Positions 26,815 to 35,109 of a DNA stretch of 64,000 bases are shown one piece after another. How positions within the stretch are numbered: position 1 is the stretch's first letter; every line of letters starts with the position of its first letter. Below the pieces are notes generated by a model that was not told where the DNA came from, ran no database searches, and saw nothing but the letters and a program-made list of their open reading frames with translations. The position numbers were made by a program, and so were the translations under genes. The DNA is from Leptolyngbya sp. FACHB-321 (GTDB lineage Bacteria; Cyanobacteriota; Cyanobacteriia; Leptolyngbyales; Leptolyngbyaceae), in assembly GCF_014695975.1 (NCBI RefSeq), contig NZ_JACJPI010000074.1:62001-126000 (forward strand), given 5' to 3'.

Positions 26815-27074
26815 AGAGCTTCCCAATAAGTAGGGATTAAAGGAATTCTGACCTGAGCCAAACTTTAACAACGTTTGACCAAGCGTGTTGAGTCCGACCG
26901 ATGTCATGAGGAGCAAGGCAAGGAGAAGCTGAGCAACCATCAATTATCTAATGACGACAAACACGTAAGACACCAGAATAAGGCAAAGTAGCAGTGTTCC
27001 GCGACGTTACGCTACGCCGTCAGCTCAATTTCGTTACAATCCTTAGGAGTCCTGGTCAGAAAGTGTTCTCCTAA

Positions 27075-27863
27075 ATGTGTCGATTGCTGGGTTACTTAGG
27101 CTTACCGGTTACGCTCGATCGCCTGCTCTATAAGCCGGAGCATTCTCTTATTTCTCAGAGCTATCAACCCCGCGAAATGACTTCTGGCTTGCTGAATGCA
27201 GATGGTTTTGGCACTGGTTGGTATCATCCGCAACGAGAGTCAGATCCATTCACCTACAAAAATACGGTGCCGATTTGGAGTGATAGCAATCTACCGAGCC
27301 TCAGTCGATATATTGAGTCGGGCTGCGTGCTTGCCGCTGTGCGTAGTGCGACTGCTGGACAGTCAGTTGATTTAAGCAATTGTCAGCCGTTTCAGCAGCG
27401 TCTCATCTTAGGCATTCATAATGGCTTCATCGAGAACTTTCGGCAGACCCTCTATCGACCGATTCGCGAGCGCCTTAGTGATGCTACCTATCAGTCGATC
27501 GATGGTAATACCGATTCAGAGCACATTTTCGCTTTGTTGATTAATGTGCTGGAAGCGAATCCGACTATGGCGTTGGCAGACGCTTTTCACAAAACCTTGA
27601 CCATATTATCCGACCTGGGACAGCAGTATCAAACCGAATTTTCTGCCAATTTAGTGATTAGTGACGGACGCCAACTGGTAGCATCGCGTTTTGCAAATCA
27701 TTCCCCGACACCATCGCTCTACTGGTTACGCGACGACCCACTTTTTCCTGATGCTGTGCTGATTGCCTCTGAACCGCTTTTTGCTGGCAACTGGACTGCT
27801 TTCCCAGAACGTAGCATTCTTACTGTGACTCATGACCTCGATATCCAAAGCCGATCAATCTGA
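27075..27863 (+). CDS. egtC: EgtC-like class II glutamine amidotransferase
   Basis: An N-terminal-nucleophile amidohydrolase. In ergothioneine synthesis EgtC removes the glutamate from the gamma-glutamyl sulfoxide intermediate. The catalytic Cys2 follows the initiator (MCRLLGYLG). The substrate-binding region ADGFGTGWYHP, AAVRSAT and LGIHNGFIENF, and the NTDSEHIFALL segment are all family hallmarks. 262 residues, normal. It overlaps the egtB-like start by 32 bp, which indicates translational coupling and supports the EgtC assignment over a generic amidotransferase. egtA and egtD were not found in the window. Confidence 0.85.
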   Translation: MCRLLGYLGLPVTLDRLLYKPEHSLISQSYQPREMTSGLLNADGFGTGWYHPQRESDPFTYKNTVPIWSDSNLPSLSRYIESGCVLAAVRSATAGQSVDLSNCQPFQQRLILGIHNGFIENFRQTLYRPIRERLSDATYQSIDGNTDSEHIFALLINVLEANPTMALADAFHKTLTILSDLGQQYQTEFSANLVISDGRQLVASRFANHSPTPSLYWLRDDPLFPDAVLIASEPLFAGNWTAFPERSILTVTHDLDIQSRSI

Positions 27864-29322
27864 TGTTGTCACCAATAATGTTTTAGCTGATCCTGTTTTA
27901 GCCGCTGACGATCGCGCTAAGGAGCGATCGCACGCCTCCAACTCACTACAAAACCGCCGACAGCAAATAAAGCAGCAGATGGAAGCCTGTCGTCTTGCTA
28001 CGTTGGCGCTGTTTCAAACTGTCGACTACAATACTTTTTGCCAGCAAGCACACCCAGACTTTAGCCCGATCGGCTGGCACCTGGGGCATATCGCTTATAC
28101 AGAAGCCCTTTGGCTACTGGAGCACCTTGCTGGGCTGCCGCCCCAATACCCGCAGTACCGTCGGCTCTTTGCTGCGGATACCTTACCGAAAGCAGAGCGC
28201 GTTTATCTGCCCGACCTTGCCGAAGTGCAGACGTATCTAAGTGCCGTTCGCAAGGCTACTTTTGCCTATTTAGAAACAGCACCACTGGATGAGCAAGAAC
28301 GGCTCTGGCGTTGGTTGCTGCAACATGAAAGCCAGCATGGAGAGACGATCGCGATTGTGCTGGCGCTTATAAAAAGGCAGAAGGCAGAAGGCAAAAGACA
28401 AAAGGTAGAAGAGAGCGGTCAGCCCTCAGCTCTTCGCCCTCAGCTCTTAGCCATTAGCCGTCAAGGCACAACTCAAAACTCAGAACTTAAAACTGTTCCC
28501 TCTACGTCCCTACCTCTTTCGCTCCCCACTCCCCACTCCCGCTCGGCTGAGCGCTCACGTCGAAGCCCACTCCCCACTCCCCAAATCCATATCCCCGCAG
28601 GCTCCTTTGAGTGTGGCAATGAATCCCTTGAGGCGCTAGATAATGAACGTCCGGTGCATCGGGTGTATGTGGAAACTTATTGGATCGATCGCGCTCCTGT
28701 CACCTGTAAGCAGTACCAGGCATTTATGTCAGCCGGTGGTTATCAAGAGCCGCGCTGGTGGTCGGACGAAGGCTGGGCGTGGCTACAGTCGGCTCAGGTC
28801 ATACAGCCGCTTTACTGGTCTGATGCTCCTGATCGTGCTAACCATCCGGTCTGCGGTGTGAGCTGGTATGAAGCCGATGCCTATGCTCGCTTTGTGGGCA
28901 AGCGTCTGCCCACCGAAGCGGAATGGGAAAAAGCAGCAAGCTGGAACCCGATCGTCAAGCAACGACAAACCTACCCCTGGGGTGAAGCCGTACCTAGTGA
29001 GCACGACTGCAACTGCAATCATGCGGTTGGACAAACTACACCTGTCGGTGCGTATCCTGCTGGCACGAGTCCCTTCGGCTGCGAGGATCTGCTAGGCAAT
29101 GTGTGGGAGTGGACAAACTCCTGGTTCGATCGCTACACAGGTTTTGAAGCCTATCCTTATCGCGGCTACTCTGAGGCATATTTTGATGGGCAACATCGAA
29201 TATTGAAAGGCGGCAGTTGGGCAACGCAACCGTCATCCCTGCGCTGTGCGTTTCGTAACTGGTACCATCCTCACGTCCGCGAGATTTTCGCTGGCTTTCG
29301 TTGTGTGTCTGATGTGGGATAG
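27832..29322 (+). CDS. egtB: EgtB-like sulfoxide synthase (DinB + FGE-sulfatase domains) with in-frame repeat insertion
   Basis: A non-haem iron enzyme that couples cysteine or gamma-glutamylcysteine to trimethylhistidine in ergothioneine synthesis. The N-terminal DinB domain (residues about 40-180) has candidate iron ligands in GWHLGHIAY (H83, H86) and HESQHGE (H165, H169). The C-terminal FGE-sulfatase/C-lectin-like domain runs from about residue 251 (IHIPAGSFECG) to the end (GGSWATQ, FAGFRC). Between them, residues about 181-250 are low-complexity and encoded by intergenic-type repeats. The start could alternatively be the ATG at 27979 (MEACRLATLALF). It probably works with the overlapping EgtC. 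Confidence 0.83.
   Translation: MTSISKADQSDVVTNNVLADPVLAADDRAKERSHASNSLQNRRQQIKQQMEACRLATLALFQTVDYNTFCQQAHPDFSPIGWHLGHIAYTEALWLLEHLAGLPPQYPQYRRLFAADTLPKAERVYLPDLAEVQTYLSAVRKATFAYLETAPLDEQERLWRWLLQHESQHGETIAIVLALIKRQKAEGKRQKVEESGQPSALRPQLLAISRQGTTQNSELKTVPSTSLPLSLPTPHSRSAERSRRSPLPTPQIHIPAGSFECGNESLEALDNERPVHRVYVETYWIDRAPVTCKQYQAFMSAGGYQEPRWWSDEGWAWLQSAQVIQPLYWSDAPDRANHPVCGVSWYEADAYARFVGKRLPTEAEWEKAASWNPIVKQRQTYPWGEAVPSEHDCNCNHAVGQTTPVGAYPAGTSPFGCEDLLGNVWEWTNSWFDRYTGFEAYPYRGYSEAYFDGQHRILKGGSWATQPSSLRCAFRNWYHPHVREIFAGFRCVSDVG
28372..28581 (+). repeat. Composite short-repeat insertion within the egtB-like gene
   Basis: Consists of GGCAGAAGGCAGAAGGC units, a CCTCAGCTCTTCGCCCTCAG stretch, AACTCAAAACTCAGAAC units and CTCCCCACTCCCCACTCCC units flanking a GGCTGAGCGCTCACGTCGAA segment. 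Each is a type normally found between cyanobacterial genes. The total is about 210 bp, a multiple of three, and it leaves the frame open. Confidence 0.8.
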
Positions 29323-29413
29323 CGAAAAGCTCGCTTCTGCCTGAAAAAAGCGGTTTGAAGCTAAAAACCTTGCAACTTTGATCTTTTAGCCTTCAGCTTT
29401 TAGCCTTCATCCT

Positions 29414-30124
29414 CTAGCCTTTGCCCCCAATTTGCTCGATCTCTTGGATCACTCGCTTTTTGCTAGCAAGGAGATGGTCTTGAAGGGCTGCGACAGCAGC
29501 AGTTGGGTTGCGATCGCTCACTGCTTGATAGAGGGAGCGATGTTCGCTACGAATTTCTAGCACGTGCGGATTGTGCTGCATCGTCCGCAGCCGCAGCAGC
29601 ATCATTTTGTCAAACACCTGATCGAGCAAGGAAACCAGCCAGGGATTGTCGGCACTTTCGGCTAAAAGCCGATGAAATTGATAATCCATGTGCAGCAGTT
29701 GATAATTGGTCAACTGATGAGTCGGTTGCTCTATGGCTTTCTCTGCCTGCTGAATCGCCAGGTCAAGTTGCTCAAGCTGAGCGGGTGTGGCATGGCGACA
29801 TGCCTCTGCAACTGAAACTTGCTCTAGCGCCATGCGGCAATCGTAAAGATGTGCGGCATCCGTCACTGAGAGCATAGCAACCCGTAGCGCCCCATGCGGA
29901 TCGGTCGTAACGAGGTTCTCTCGCTGTAGCTGACGAATTGCTTCACGAATAGGAGTACGGCTCACTTCTAGGCTGGCTGCCAATTGAGTTTCGACCAAGC
30001 GATCGCCTGCCGACAGTTCTCCTGACAAAATTGCTGTACGCAGCGTTTGATACGTTTGTTCGTGAAGTGATTGAGCGCGTTGGAGCGGACGAGTAGAAAG
30101 AGGCAAAACGGGTGGGAACGCCAA
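29414..30124 (-). CDS. GntR-family transcriptional regulator, FCD type
   Basis: A DNA-binding regulator whose effector is probably a small organic acid or purine-related molecule. The N-terminal winged helix (residues about 20-90) includes LAASLEVSRTPIREAIRQL, the recognition helix region. The C-terminal all-helical FCD domain carries metal-site histidines in HMDYQFHRLL and the RSEHRSLYQAV segment. 236 residues, full length. It is divergent from the porin gene, with two candidate operators in the shared spacer, so it probably regulates itself and the porin. It is convergent with egtB. Confidence 0.92.
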   Translation of the reverse strand: MAFPPVLPLSTRPLQRAQSLHEQTYQTLRTAILSGELSAGDRLVETQLAASLEVSRTPIREAIRQLQRENLVTTDPHGALRVAMLSVTDAAHLYDCRMALEQVSVAEACRHATPAQLEQLDLAIQQAEKAIEQPTHQLTNYQLLHMDYQFHRLLAESADNPWLVSLLDQVFDKMMLLRLRTMQHNPHVLEIRSEHRSLYQAVSDRNPTAAVAALQDHLLASKKRVIQEIEQIGGKG

Positions 30125-30237
30125 AGTGAATACTCCTAGAGTGTCGGAGAACTATGCAAGATAAGCAAGCGCCTTGGCTGCGATCGACATCTAAGCTTTG
30201 TAGCGTAACGTACACCAAACAACGGCTCATCTCACTA

Positions 30238-30254
30238 TGGTATACGGTGTATAG
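30238..30254. promoter_or_regulatory. Candidate GntR operator 1
   Basis: TGGTATACGGTGTATAG matches the inverted-repeat site before the permease gene (32455-32471) at 11 of 17 positions. It lies between the divergent gntR and porin genes, with its centre 21 bp from operator 2, two turns of the helix. Confidence 0.5.
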
Positions 30255-30258
30255 CAAT

Positions 30259-30275
30259 CTGCGTACTGCATACAG
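30259..30275. promoter_or_regulatory. Candidate GntR operator 2
   Basis: CTGCGTACTGCATACAG matches the site at 32455-32471 at 12 of 17 positions, with the ATACA half-site intact. Together with operator 1 it forms a same-face pair in the gntR-porin spacer. Confidence 0.45.
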
Positions 30276-30509
30276 GCTATAGCGTTTCAGTTTTTTGTTT
30301 CAGGTTCTTGCTTCAAGTAAGGCTGCAAGTCATAGCTTGTGCAGGCAGTCTAAAGCGCAGTCTCAATCTTTCAAACTAGCTTCGTCGTGTCTATGCTCTG
30401 CCCATGTTCTTAACATAGGGCGATGTTTGCTGCACTCTGAAAGATGCCATTGGCTAGGGGTACAGCGAACGGTCACGAGCGACCAGTTTGCTTACTTGTG
30501 TGAGGAGTC

Positions 30510-32387
30510 ATGTATAAAGCAGCGATCGTGCAAAGTTTCTTCTTAACAGCACCCTTTCTAACATGGAGCGTGGTTGCCCAACCGTTACTGGCTGTAGCAA
30601 CTGAGATTCAACCATCGGTTCCAACACTAACCACTGCTAGACAGCCAGCGATCTCTACGTCAGACAGGATCGTAACGGAGCCTGTACAGGTGGTGGCAGC
30701 GCCCTCAGTGGCAGAGCAGGTTAGCCCTGCCACTGAGCTAACCACGTTAGAACAGATTGATGTAGAGGCTCAGTCTGACGAAACTGATGTTGATCAAACG
30801 ACATCGGTTTCACAGTTAAGCGATGTCCAGCCGACCGATTGGGCGTTTCAATCGCTGCAATCCTTGGTAGAACGCTATGGCTGTATTGCTGGTTATCCCG
30901 ATCAAACCTATCGCGGTCAGCGTGCCCTTACCCGCTATGAATTCGCGGCTGGTTTAAATGCCTGTCTCGATCGTGTGAATGAGTTGATTGCCGCTGGTAC
31001 GGCCACCCTGGTCAAGCAAGAGGATCTCACTGCTCTGCAAAAACTGCAAGAAGAGTTTGCAGCAGAATTAGCGACCGTGCGAGGACGAGTGACGGCACTG
31101 GAAGCCCGCACTACCACCCTCGCAGCGCAGCAATTCTCAACCACAACAAAGCTCAATGGGCTGGTGTGGTTTAACATGACGGGGGCGTTCGTGGATGGTT
31201 CTGTGACGGCTGAACGTCGTTTTTCAGAGAATGCTTTTGCCGCGCCGCGCCGCAATCCGATTACATTGGCACCGTCTACATTTGAACGGCAACAGCCAGA
31301 AGTGACGGCGAGTTACTACACCTTTCTCACGCTCACGACCTCGTTTACGGGCAAAGATTCTCTCATCACCCAGTTAGCAGCAGGAAATGGCAACTCGCCT
31401 GCCAATCAACTTGTTTCGGCAGGCTTTTTCAACTCGTGGGGCACACCCTTTCTCGATCAAACGGGTACTTTAAGCCAAGGCTCGGTCGTCATCCGCGAAC
31501 TGTCCTACGCCTTTCCCATCGGTCAGAGCGTGCGGCTTGTTGTTGGTCCCCGCATTAACTTTTATCGCTACTTTGACTCGAATCGCTTTACGTTCTTTCT
31601 TACCGGAGCGACCAGCTACAACTCAAACGGCAGTACGCTTTCTAATGCAGTCGATCGTGGGTCTGGTGCTGTTGCTATCTGGACGATTAACCCACAGTTG
31701 CGCTTTACAGCTGGGTATCTGGCTGAAAACACAGAATTTGTCAATTCGTCTGGTGGCTTTAACACCTCTAGCAACCCAGCCGATGGGTTGTTTAACAGCT
31801 CCAATACCATCACGGGTGAACTCACCTTTTCACCAAGCAAGCGTTTTAACATACGGCTGCTCTACACTCGTTCCAAGCTCAAGGCTTACAACGGCTTTAT
31901 TGGTGGCACGGTGGGAGAACCACTGCCCTATGGCTATGCCGATGATGGCTTTGGTGGGCAGCTAAACGATGCGGATGCCGATGCCGTGGTACTGAATTTT
32001 GACTGGCTTATTACCCAGGGCTTTGGTATTTTTGGGCGCTACTCGTACGGCAGCACGCAGATCGATCCGGTCAATGCGGCGCGATCGGGTGGCAGTGTCG
32101 ATGTGCAGTCGATCCAATTTGGCGTGGGTTTACCTGATTTAGGTAAAAAAGGAGCGTTGGGTGTCCTTTCTTTTTTGGTGCCCCACGACTATTTAAGTGG
32201 GCGGCGCTTTTTACTGTCGGGTGCTGGTGATGGCGTTACACAGTATGAGTTGGAAGCCTCCTACTATTACCCGTTGACGAACAATATTGCGATCGTGCCT
32301 GCCTTTTATGCCATCTGGAACCCAAATAATTTCAGTAGCAATCCTACCGTCTTTGTCGGTAATGTTCGCGCTCAGTTCAGTTTTTAG
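30510..32387 (+). CDS. SLH-domain OprB-type outer membrane porin
   Basis: A cyanobacterial outer membrane channel. The order is a signal peptide (to about residue 30), a Thr/Val-rich spacer, and one SLH domain (residues about 105-150, with DWAFQSLQSLVERYGCIAGYPD and LTRYEFAAGLNACLDRV, read in parts). A coiled coil (VKQEDLTALQKLQEEFAAEL and onwards) follows, then an OprB-like beta barrel ending with the aromatic terminal residue of the family (VRAQFSF). The SLH domain binds peptidoglycan-linked polymer. 625 residues, typical. The neighbouring gntR and permease and the shared operator pattern suggest it admits the substrate of the permease. Transport of iron or other solutes is known for relatives, so this is inference. 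Confidence 0.9.
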   Translation: MYKAAIVQSFFLTAPFLTWSVVAQPLLAVATEIQPSVPTLTTARQPAISTSDRIVTEPVQVVAAPSVAEQVSPATELTTLEQIDVEAQSDETDVDQTTSVSQLSDVQPTDWAFQSLQSLVERYGCIAGYPDQTYRGQRALTRYEFAAGLNACLDRVNELIAAGTATLVKQEDLTALQKLQEEFAAELATVRGRVTALEARTTTLAAQQFSTTTKLNGLVWFNMTGAFVDGSVTAERRFSENAFAAPRRNPITLAPSTFERQQPEVTASYYTFLTLTTSFTGKDSLITQLAAGNGNSPANQLVSAGFFNSWGTPFLDQTGTLSQGSVVIRELSYAFPIGQSVRLVVGPRINFYRYFDSNRFTFFLTGATSYNSNGSTLSNAVDRGSGAVAIWTINPQLRFTAGYLAENTEFVNSSGGFNTSSNPADGLFNSSNTITGELTFSPSKRFNIRLLYTRSKLKAYNGFIGGTVGEPLPYGYADDGFGGQLNDADADAVVLNFDWLITQGFGIFGRYSYGSTQIDPVNAARSGGSVDVQSIQFGVGLPDLGKKGALGVLSFLVPHDYLSGRRFLLSGAGDGVTQYELEASYYYPLTNNIAIVPAFYAIWNPNNFSSNPTVFVGNVRAQFSF

Positions 32388-32454
32388 CAATCAGCGTTTT
32401 TAGCAATCAGCAGTTTGTAGCACCCTACACACCCATTGGTTGCCAGAGTCATTA

Positions 32455-32471
32455 TTGTATACCGCATACAA
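32455..32471. promoter_or_regulatory. Candidate GntR operator 3, before the permease gene
   Basis: TTGTATACCGCATACAA has perfect 6-bp inverted half-sites (TTGTAT and ATACAA) around a 5-bp centre, the layout expected for FCD-type GntR operators. It lies about 92 bp before the permease start. Confidence 0.55.
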
Positions 32472-32563
32472 AAACTTGTGTGCAACATAGGATCCTTAGC
32501 GATCCAGGCGCTCGGCATTTGGCTTTAAGCAACGTTTTGCAAGCTTAGGAGGCGATCGTAAAG

Positions 32564-34021
32564 ATGGCACAGCGAGAAGAGACCCGCACCTTGCAGGAGC
32601 TTGAATTACCTGAGGCTCAAGGTTTTCCAGAGCTATCGGCAACAGGCTCAGAACTGATCTATGGACTGTACGACAAACCGCCCGTGGTTGAGTCATTCTT
32701 TGTCGCTGTGCAGCACGTTTTAGCAGCGTTTGTTGGTATTGTGACGCCACCGCTCATTATCTGTACCAGTCTTGGGCTGGATGCTGCTAACACAAGTTTC
32801 ATTATCAGTATGTCGCTGCTTGCCTCTGGCATCTGCACTTTTATTCAATGCAAAACTTTTGGTCCTGTAGGGTCGGGTTTACTCAGCTTGCAGGGCACTA
32901 GCTTTGCTTTCCTGGGTGCCATCCTGGGCGTAGCGGGCACTGCGATTCAGGCTGGAAGGACGCCCGAGCAGGCACTATCGCTGATTTTCGGCGTTTGCTT
33001 TTTTGGTGCTTTCGCAAATGTAATGTTGAGTCGCTTTTTGCATCTGCTTAGTAAAATCGTGACGCCGATCGTGTCAGGAACGCTGGTGATGTTAATTGGA
33101 CTTAGTCTCCTCAAAACCGGCATTACCAGTATGGGAGGCGGTACAGCAGCATTAAAGGCGAATACATTTGCCAATGCTCAGAATATGGCACTGGGCTTTG
33201 GGGTCTTTTTGATCGTGATTGTTTTGACGCTGGCTAAGAATCAATATATTCGGATGGGCGCGATCGCCATTGGCTTGTTCGCTGGCTATGTCGTCTCTGC
33301 TTTTATGGGCATGGTTGATTTCAGTCTTTTTAGCAAACTTCCACTTGTTAGTTTGCCGATTCCGTTTCGCTACGGCATGAGTTTTGAGTTCAGCGCCCTG
33401 ATTCCCTTTCTCATTCTCTATCCCCTTACTGCGATTGAATCTGTGGGTGACATGACTGCTACTTCTATGGTTTCTAAAGAACCGATCGCTGGTCCTGTTT
33501 ACGTCCGCCGGATTAAAGCTGGAGTGCTGGCGGATGGTCTGAACTCTTCGTTAGCGGCATTGCTTAATACCTTTCCCATCACCACATTTAGCCAAAATAC
33601 AGGTGTCATCCAAATGACGGGTGTGGGCAGCCGCTATGTTGGCTTGTTTGTTGCTGGCATTCTGGCGCTGTTAGGCTTGTTGCCCATTGTTAGCGGCGCG
33701 TTTCAATCTATTCCTCAACCTGTTCTAGGCGGTGCGACCACGGTTATGTTCGGTTCGATCGCGGTTGCTGGAGTCAAGATTGTTGCCTCTGAAAAATTAG
33801 ATCGCCGTGCAACGATCATCATTGCTGTTTCATTAGCGCTGGGCTTAGGTGTGGTCTTCGTACCAGAGCTCTTTAATAACCAGCCTGCCATTATCAAAAA
33901 TATGTTTGCCTCTGCAACTTCGACGGGTGGTTTAACTGCCATTTTGCTCAGTTGGTTGTTACCCCAACCTTCACAGGCTGATGTGGCAGTACCAGAAAGT
34001 GTAGAGGTTACAGATGGCTAG
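32564..34021 (+). CDS. NCS2 nucleobase permease, probably xanthine/urate type
   Basis: An inner-membrane proton-coupled purine transporter of the nucleobase-ascorbate family. About 12-14 hydrophobic segments are present. The signature region FPITTFSQNTGVIQMTGVGSRYVG (in parts, residues about 335-358) carries the QN-x-G-x4-T-G motif that is closer to xanthine and urate permeases (XanQ, PbuX, UacT) than to uracil permeases. TAIESVGDMTATSMVSKEPI is the conserved helix 8 acidic region. 485 residues, full length. It is preceded by operator 3 and by the porin gene. No purine-degradation enzymes are adjacent. Confidence 0.9.
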   Translation: MAQREETRTLQELELPEAQGFPELSATGSELIYGLYDKPPVVESFFVAVQHVLAAFVGIVTPPLIICTSLGLDAANTSFIISMSLLASGICTFIQCKTFGPVGSGLLSLQGTSFAFLGAILGVAGTAIQAGRTPEQALSLIFGVCFFGAFANVMLSRFLHLLSKIVTPIVSGTLVMLIGLSLLKTGITSMGGGTAALKANTFANAQNMALGFGVFLIVIVLTLAKNQYIRMGAIAIGLFAGYVVSAFMGMVDFSLFSKLPLVSLPIPFRYGMSFEFSALIPFLILYPLTAIESVGDMTATSMVSKEPIAGPVYVRRIKAGVLADGLNSSLAALLNTFPITTFSQNTGVIQMTGVGSRYVGLFVAGILALLGLLPIVSGAFQSIPQPVLGGATTVMFGSIAVAGVKIVASEKLDRRATIIIAVSLALGLGVVFVPELFNNQPAIIKNMFASATSTGGLTAILLSWLLPQPSQADVAVPESVEVTDG

Positions 34022-34213
34022 AAGGTGTTGTAGACACTTAGCTATCAACATGGGACGCTATGCTTAAGGTTGTTACCCGTAGCTTTAGCGCCTTTGTGCT
34101 GTCGTTTGACCGCAGGTTGGCAAACCCTTGCGTTTCGATCATGCACGCTAGCAAGCTTTGTTTCCGTCGCCGCAGTTTTAACTGCCAGACATTCAGGCAA
34201 CCTCTAAACGTCT

Positions 34214-34750
34214 ATGCCTCACGACTTCTCCTTTCTGCCACTGGCACATCTGGCTGCTCCACAGCCGACTAGTACTGAATTTTCACCCCTTTTGAAGGTG
34301 GTTATTTCGTTCACTCACCCTGTTCTGATGCTGGGTGCCCTCATCGCTACCTTTTACGCCCTCTACTTAGGTCTTTTGGCTAGGCAGACACGCAGTGCTG
34401 ATGCCGAAATCCGCAAGCAAATGATGAAGCAGAAATACAGTCAGCGGCACTTTCAGCTTGGTGCGCTTTTGCTAGCCGTCTGGGTCATTGGCACGGTGGC
34501 AGGTATGGGTGCAACCTATCTCTTATACGGCAAGCTGTTTCTTAGCCCACATCTGCTGATTGGGTTAAGTACAATTTGTTTTGCAGCCTTGTCAGCAACC
34601 CTTGTGCCACTAATGCAGCAGGGCAAAGAGTGGGCAAGATTGGTGCACATAACGTTCACAACATTGGTACTGGGCTGTTTTCTAGCGCAGACAGTGACCG
34701 GATTGCAAATTGTGCAAAAAATGATTGGCGAGATGCTAAAGACTGCCTAA
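34214..34750 (+). CDS. DUF4079 membrane protein
   Basis: A four-helix integral membrane protein found almost only in cyanobacteria and plants. Helices are at residues about 30-52, 80-105, 110-130 and 140-165, separated by a basic loop (ARQTRSADAEIRKQMMKQK). A FTHPVLMLGALI segment and a VHITFTTL segment each carry a histidine that could be a haem ligand, as proposed for cytochrome b561-like folds. That is inference. 178 residues. Function unknown. Confidence 0.82.
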   Translation: MPHDFSFLPLAHLAAPQPTSTEFSPLLKVVISFTHPVLMLGALIATFYALYLGLLARQTRSADAEIRKQMMKQKYSQRHFQLGALLLAVWVIGTVAGMGATYLLYGKLFLSPHLLIGLSTICFAALSATLVPLMQQGKEWARLVHITFTTLVLGCFLAQTVTGLQIVQKMIGEMLKTA

Positions 34751-34776
34751 CGTGTTGCACTTAAGCGCTTAGACGT

Positions 34777-34924
34777 ATGGCTGAATTAAGACGAGAGCTG
34801 CTCAAGCTTGTTGTCCTGCTGTGCATCAGGTCAGTTGTGTTTCCCAACCCAAATTGTGCGGCAGCTTGTGACCGACGGCAATGCCCCCTGGGATCGCTTC
34901 TCTCAGGCTTACAGCAAGTGGTAA
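34777..34924 (+). pseudogene. Possible small ORF broken by a frameshift
   Basis: From the ATG at 34777 one frame reads MAELRRELLKLVVLLCIRS. About 60 bp later a different frame reads CFPTQIVRQLVTDG and APWDRFSQAYSKW, then a TAA at 34922. Removing one base near 34830 joins them into a plausible 48-residue protein. I do not recognise a family, so this is tentative and may be chance. Confidence 0.25.
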
Positions 34925-35109
34925 GTTCTTGCACCGCTGAGTGGGGGCGCAAAAGCATACACAGGGGAACCTTGCAACTCCTACCGCAACTACATTTTCC
35001 CTGCTGACGGTAGCATCGCTTCAGACTAAAAAAATTCTTTTGCTACACAATTTTACAGGCGAAGGTGGGCACATTAACAACAGATTTTCTATCTTGTTGT
35101 TAATGTTGT

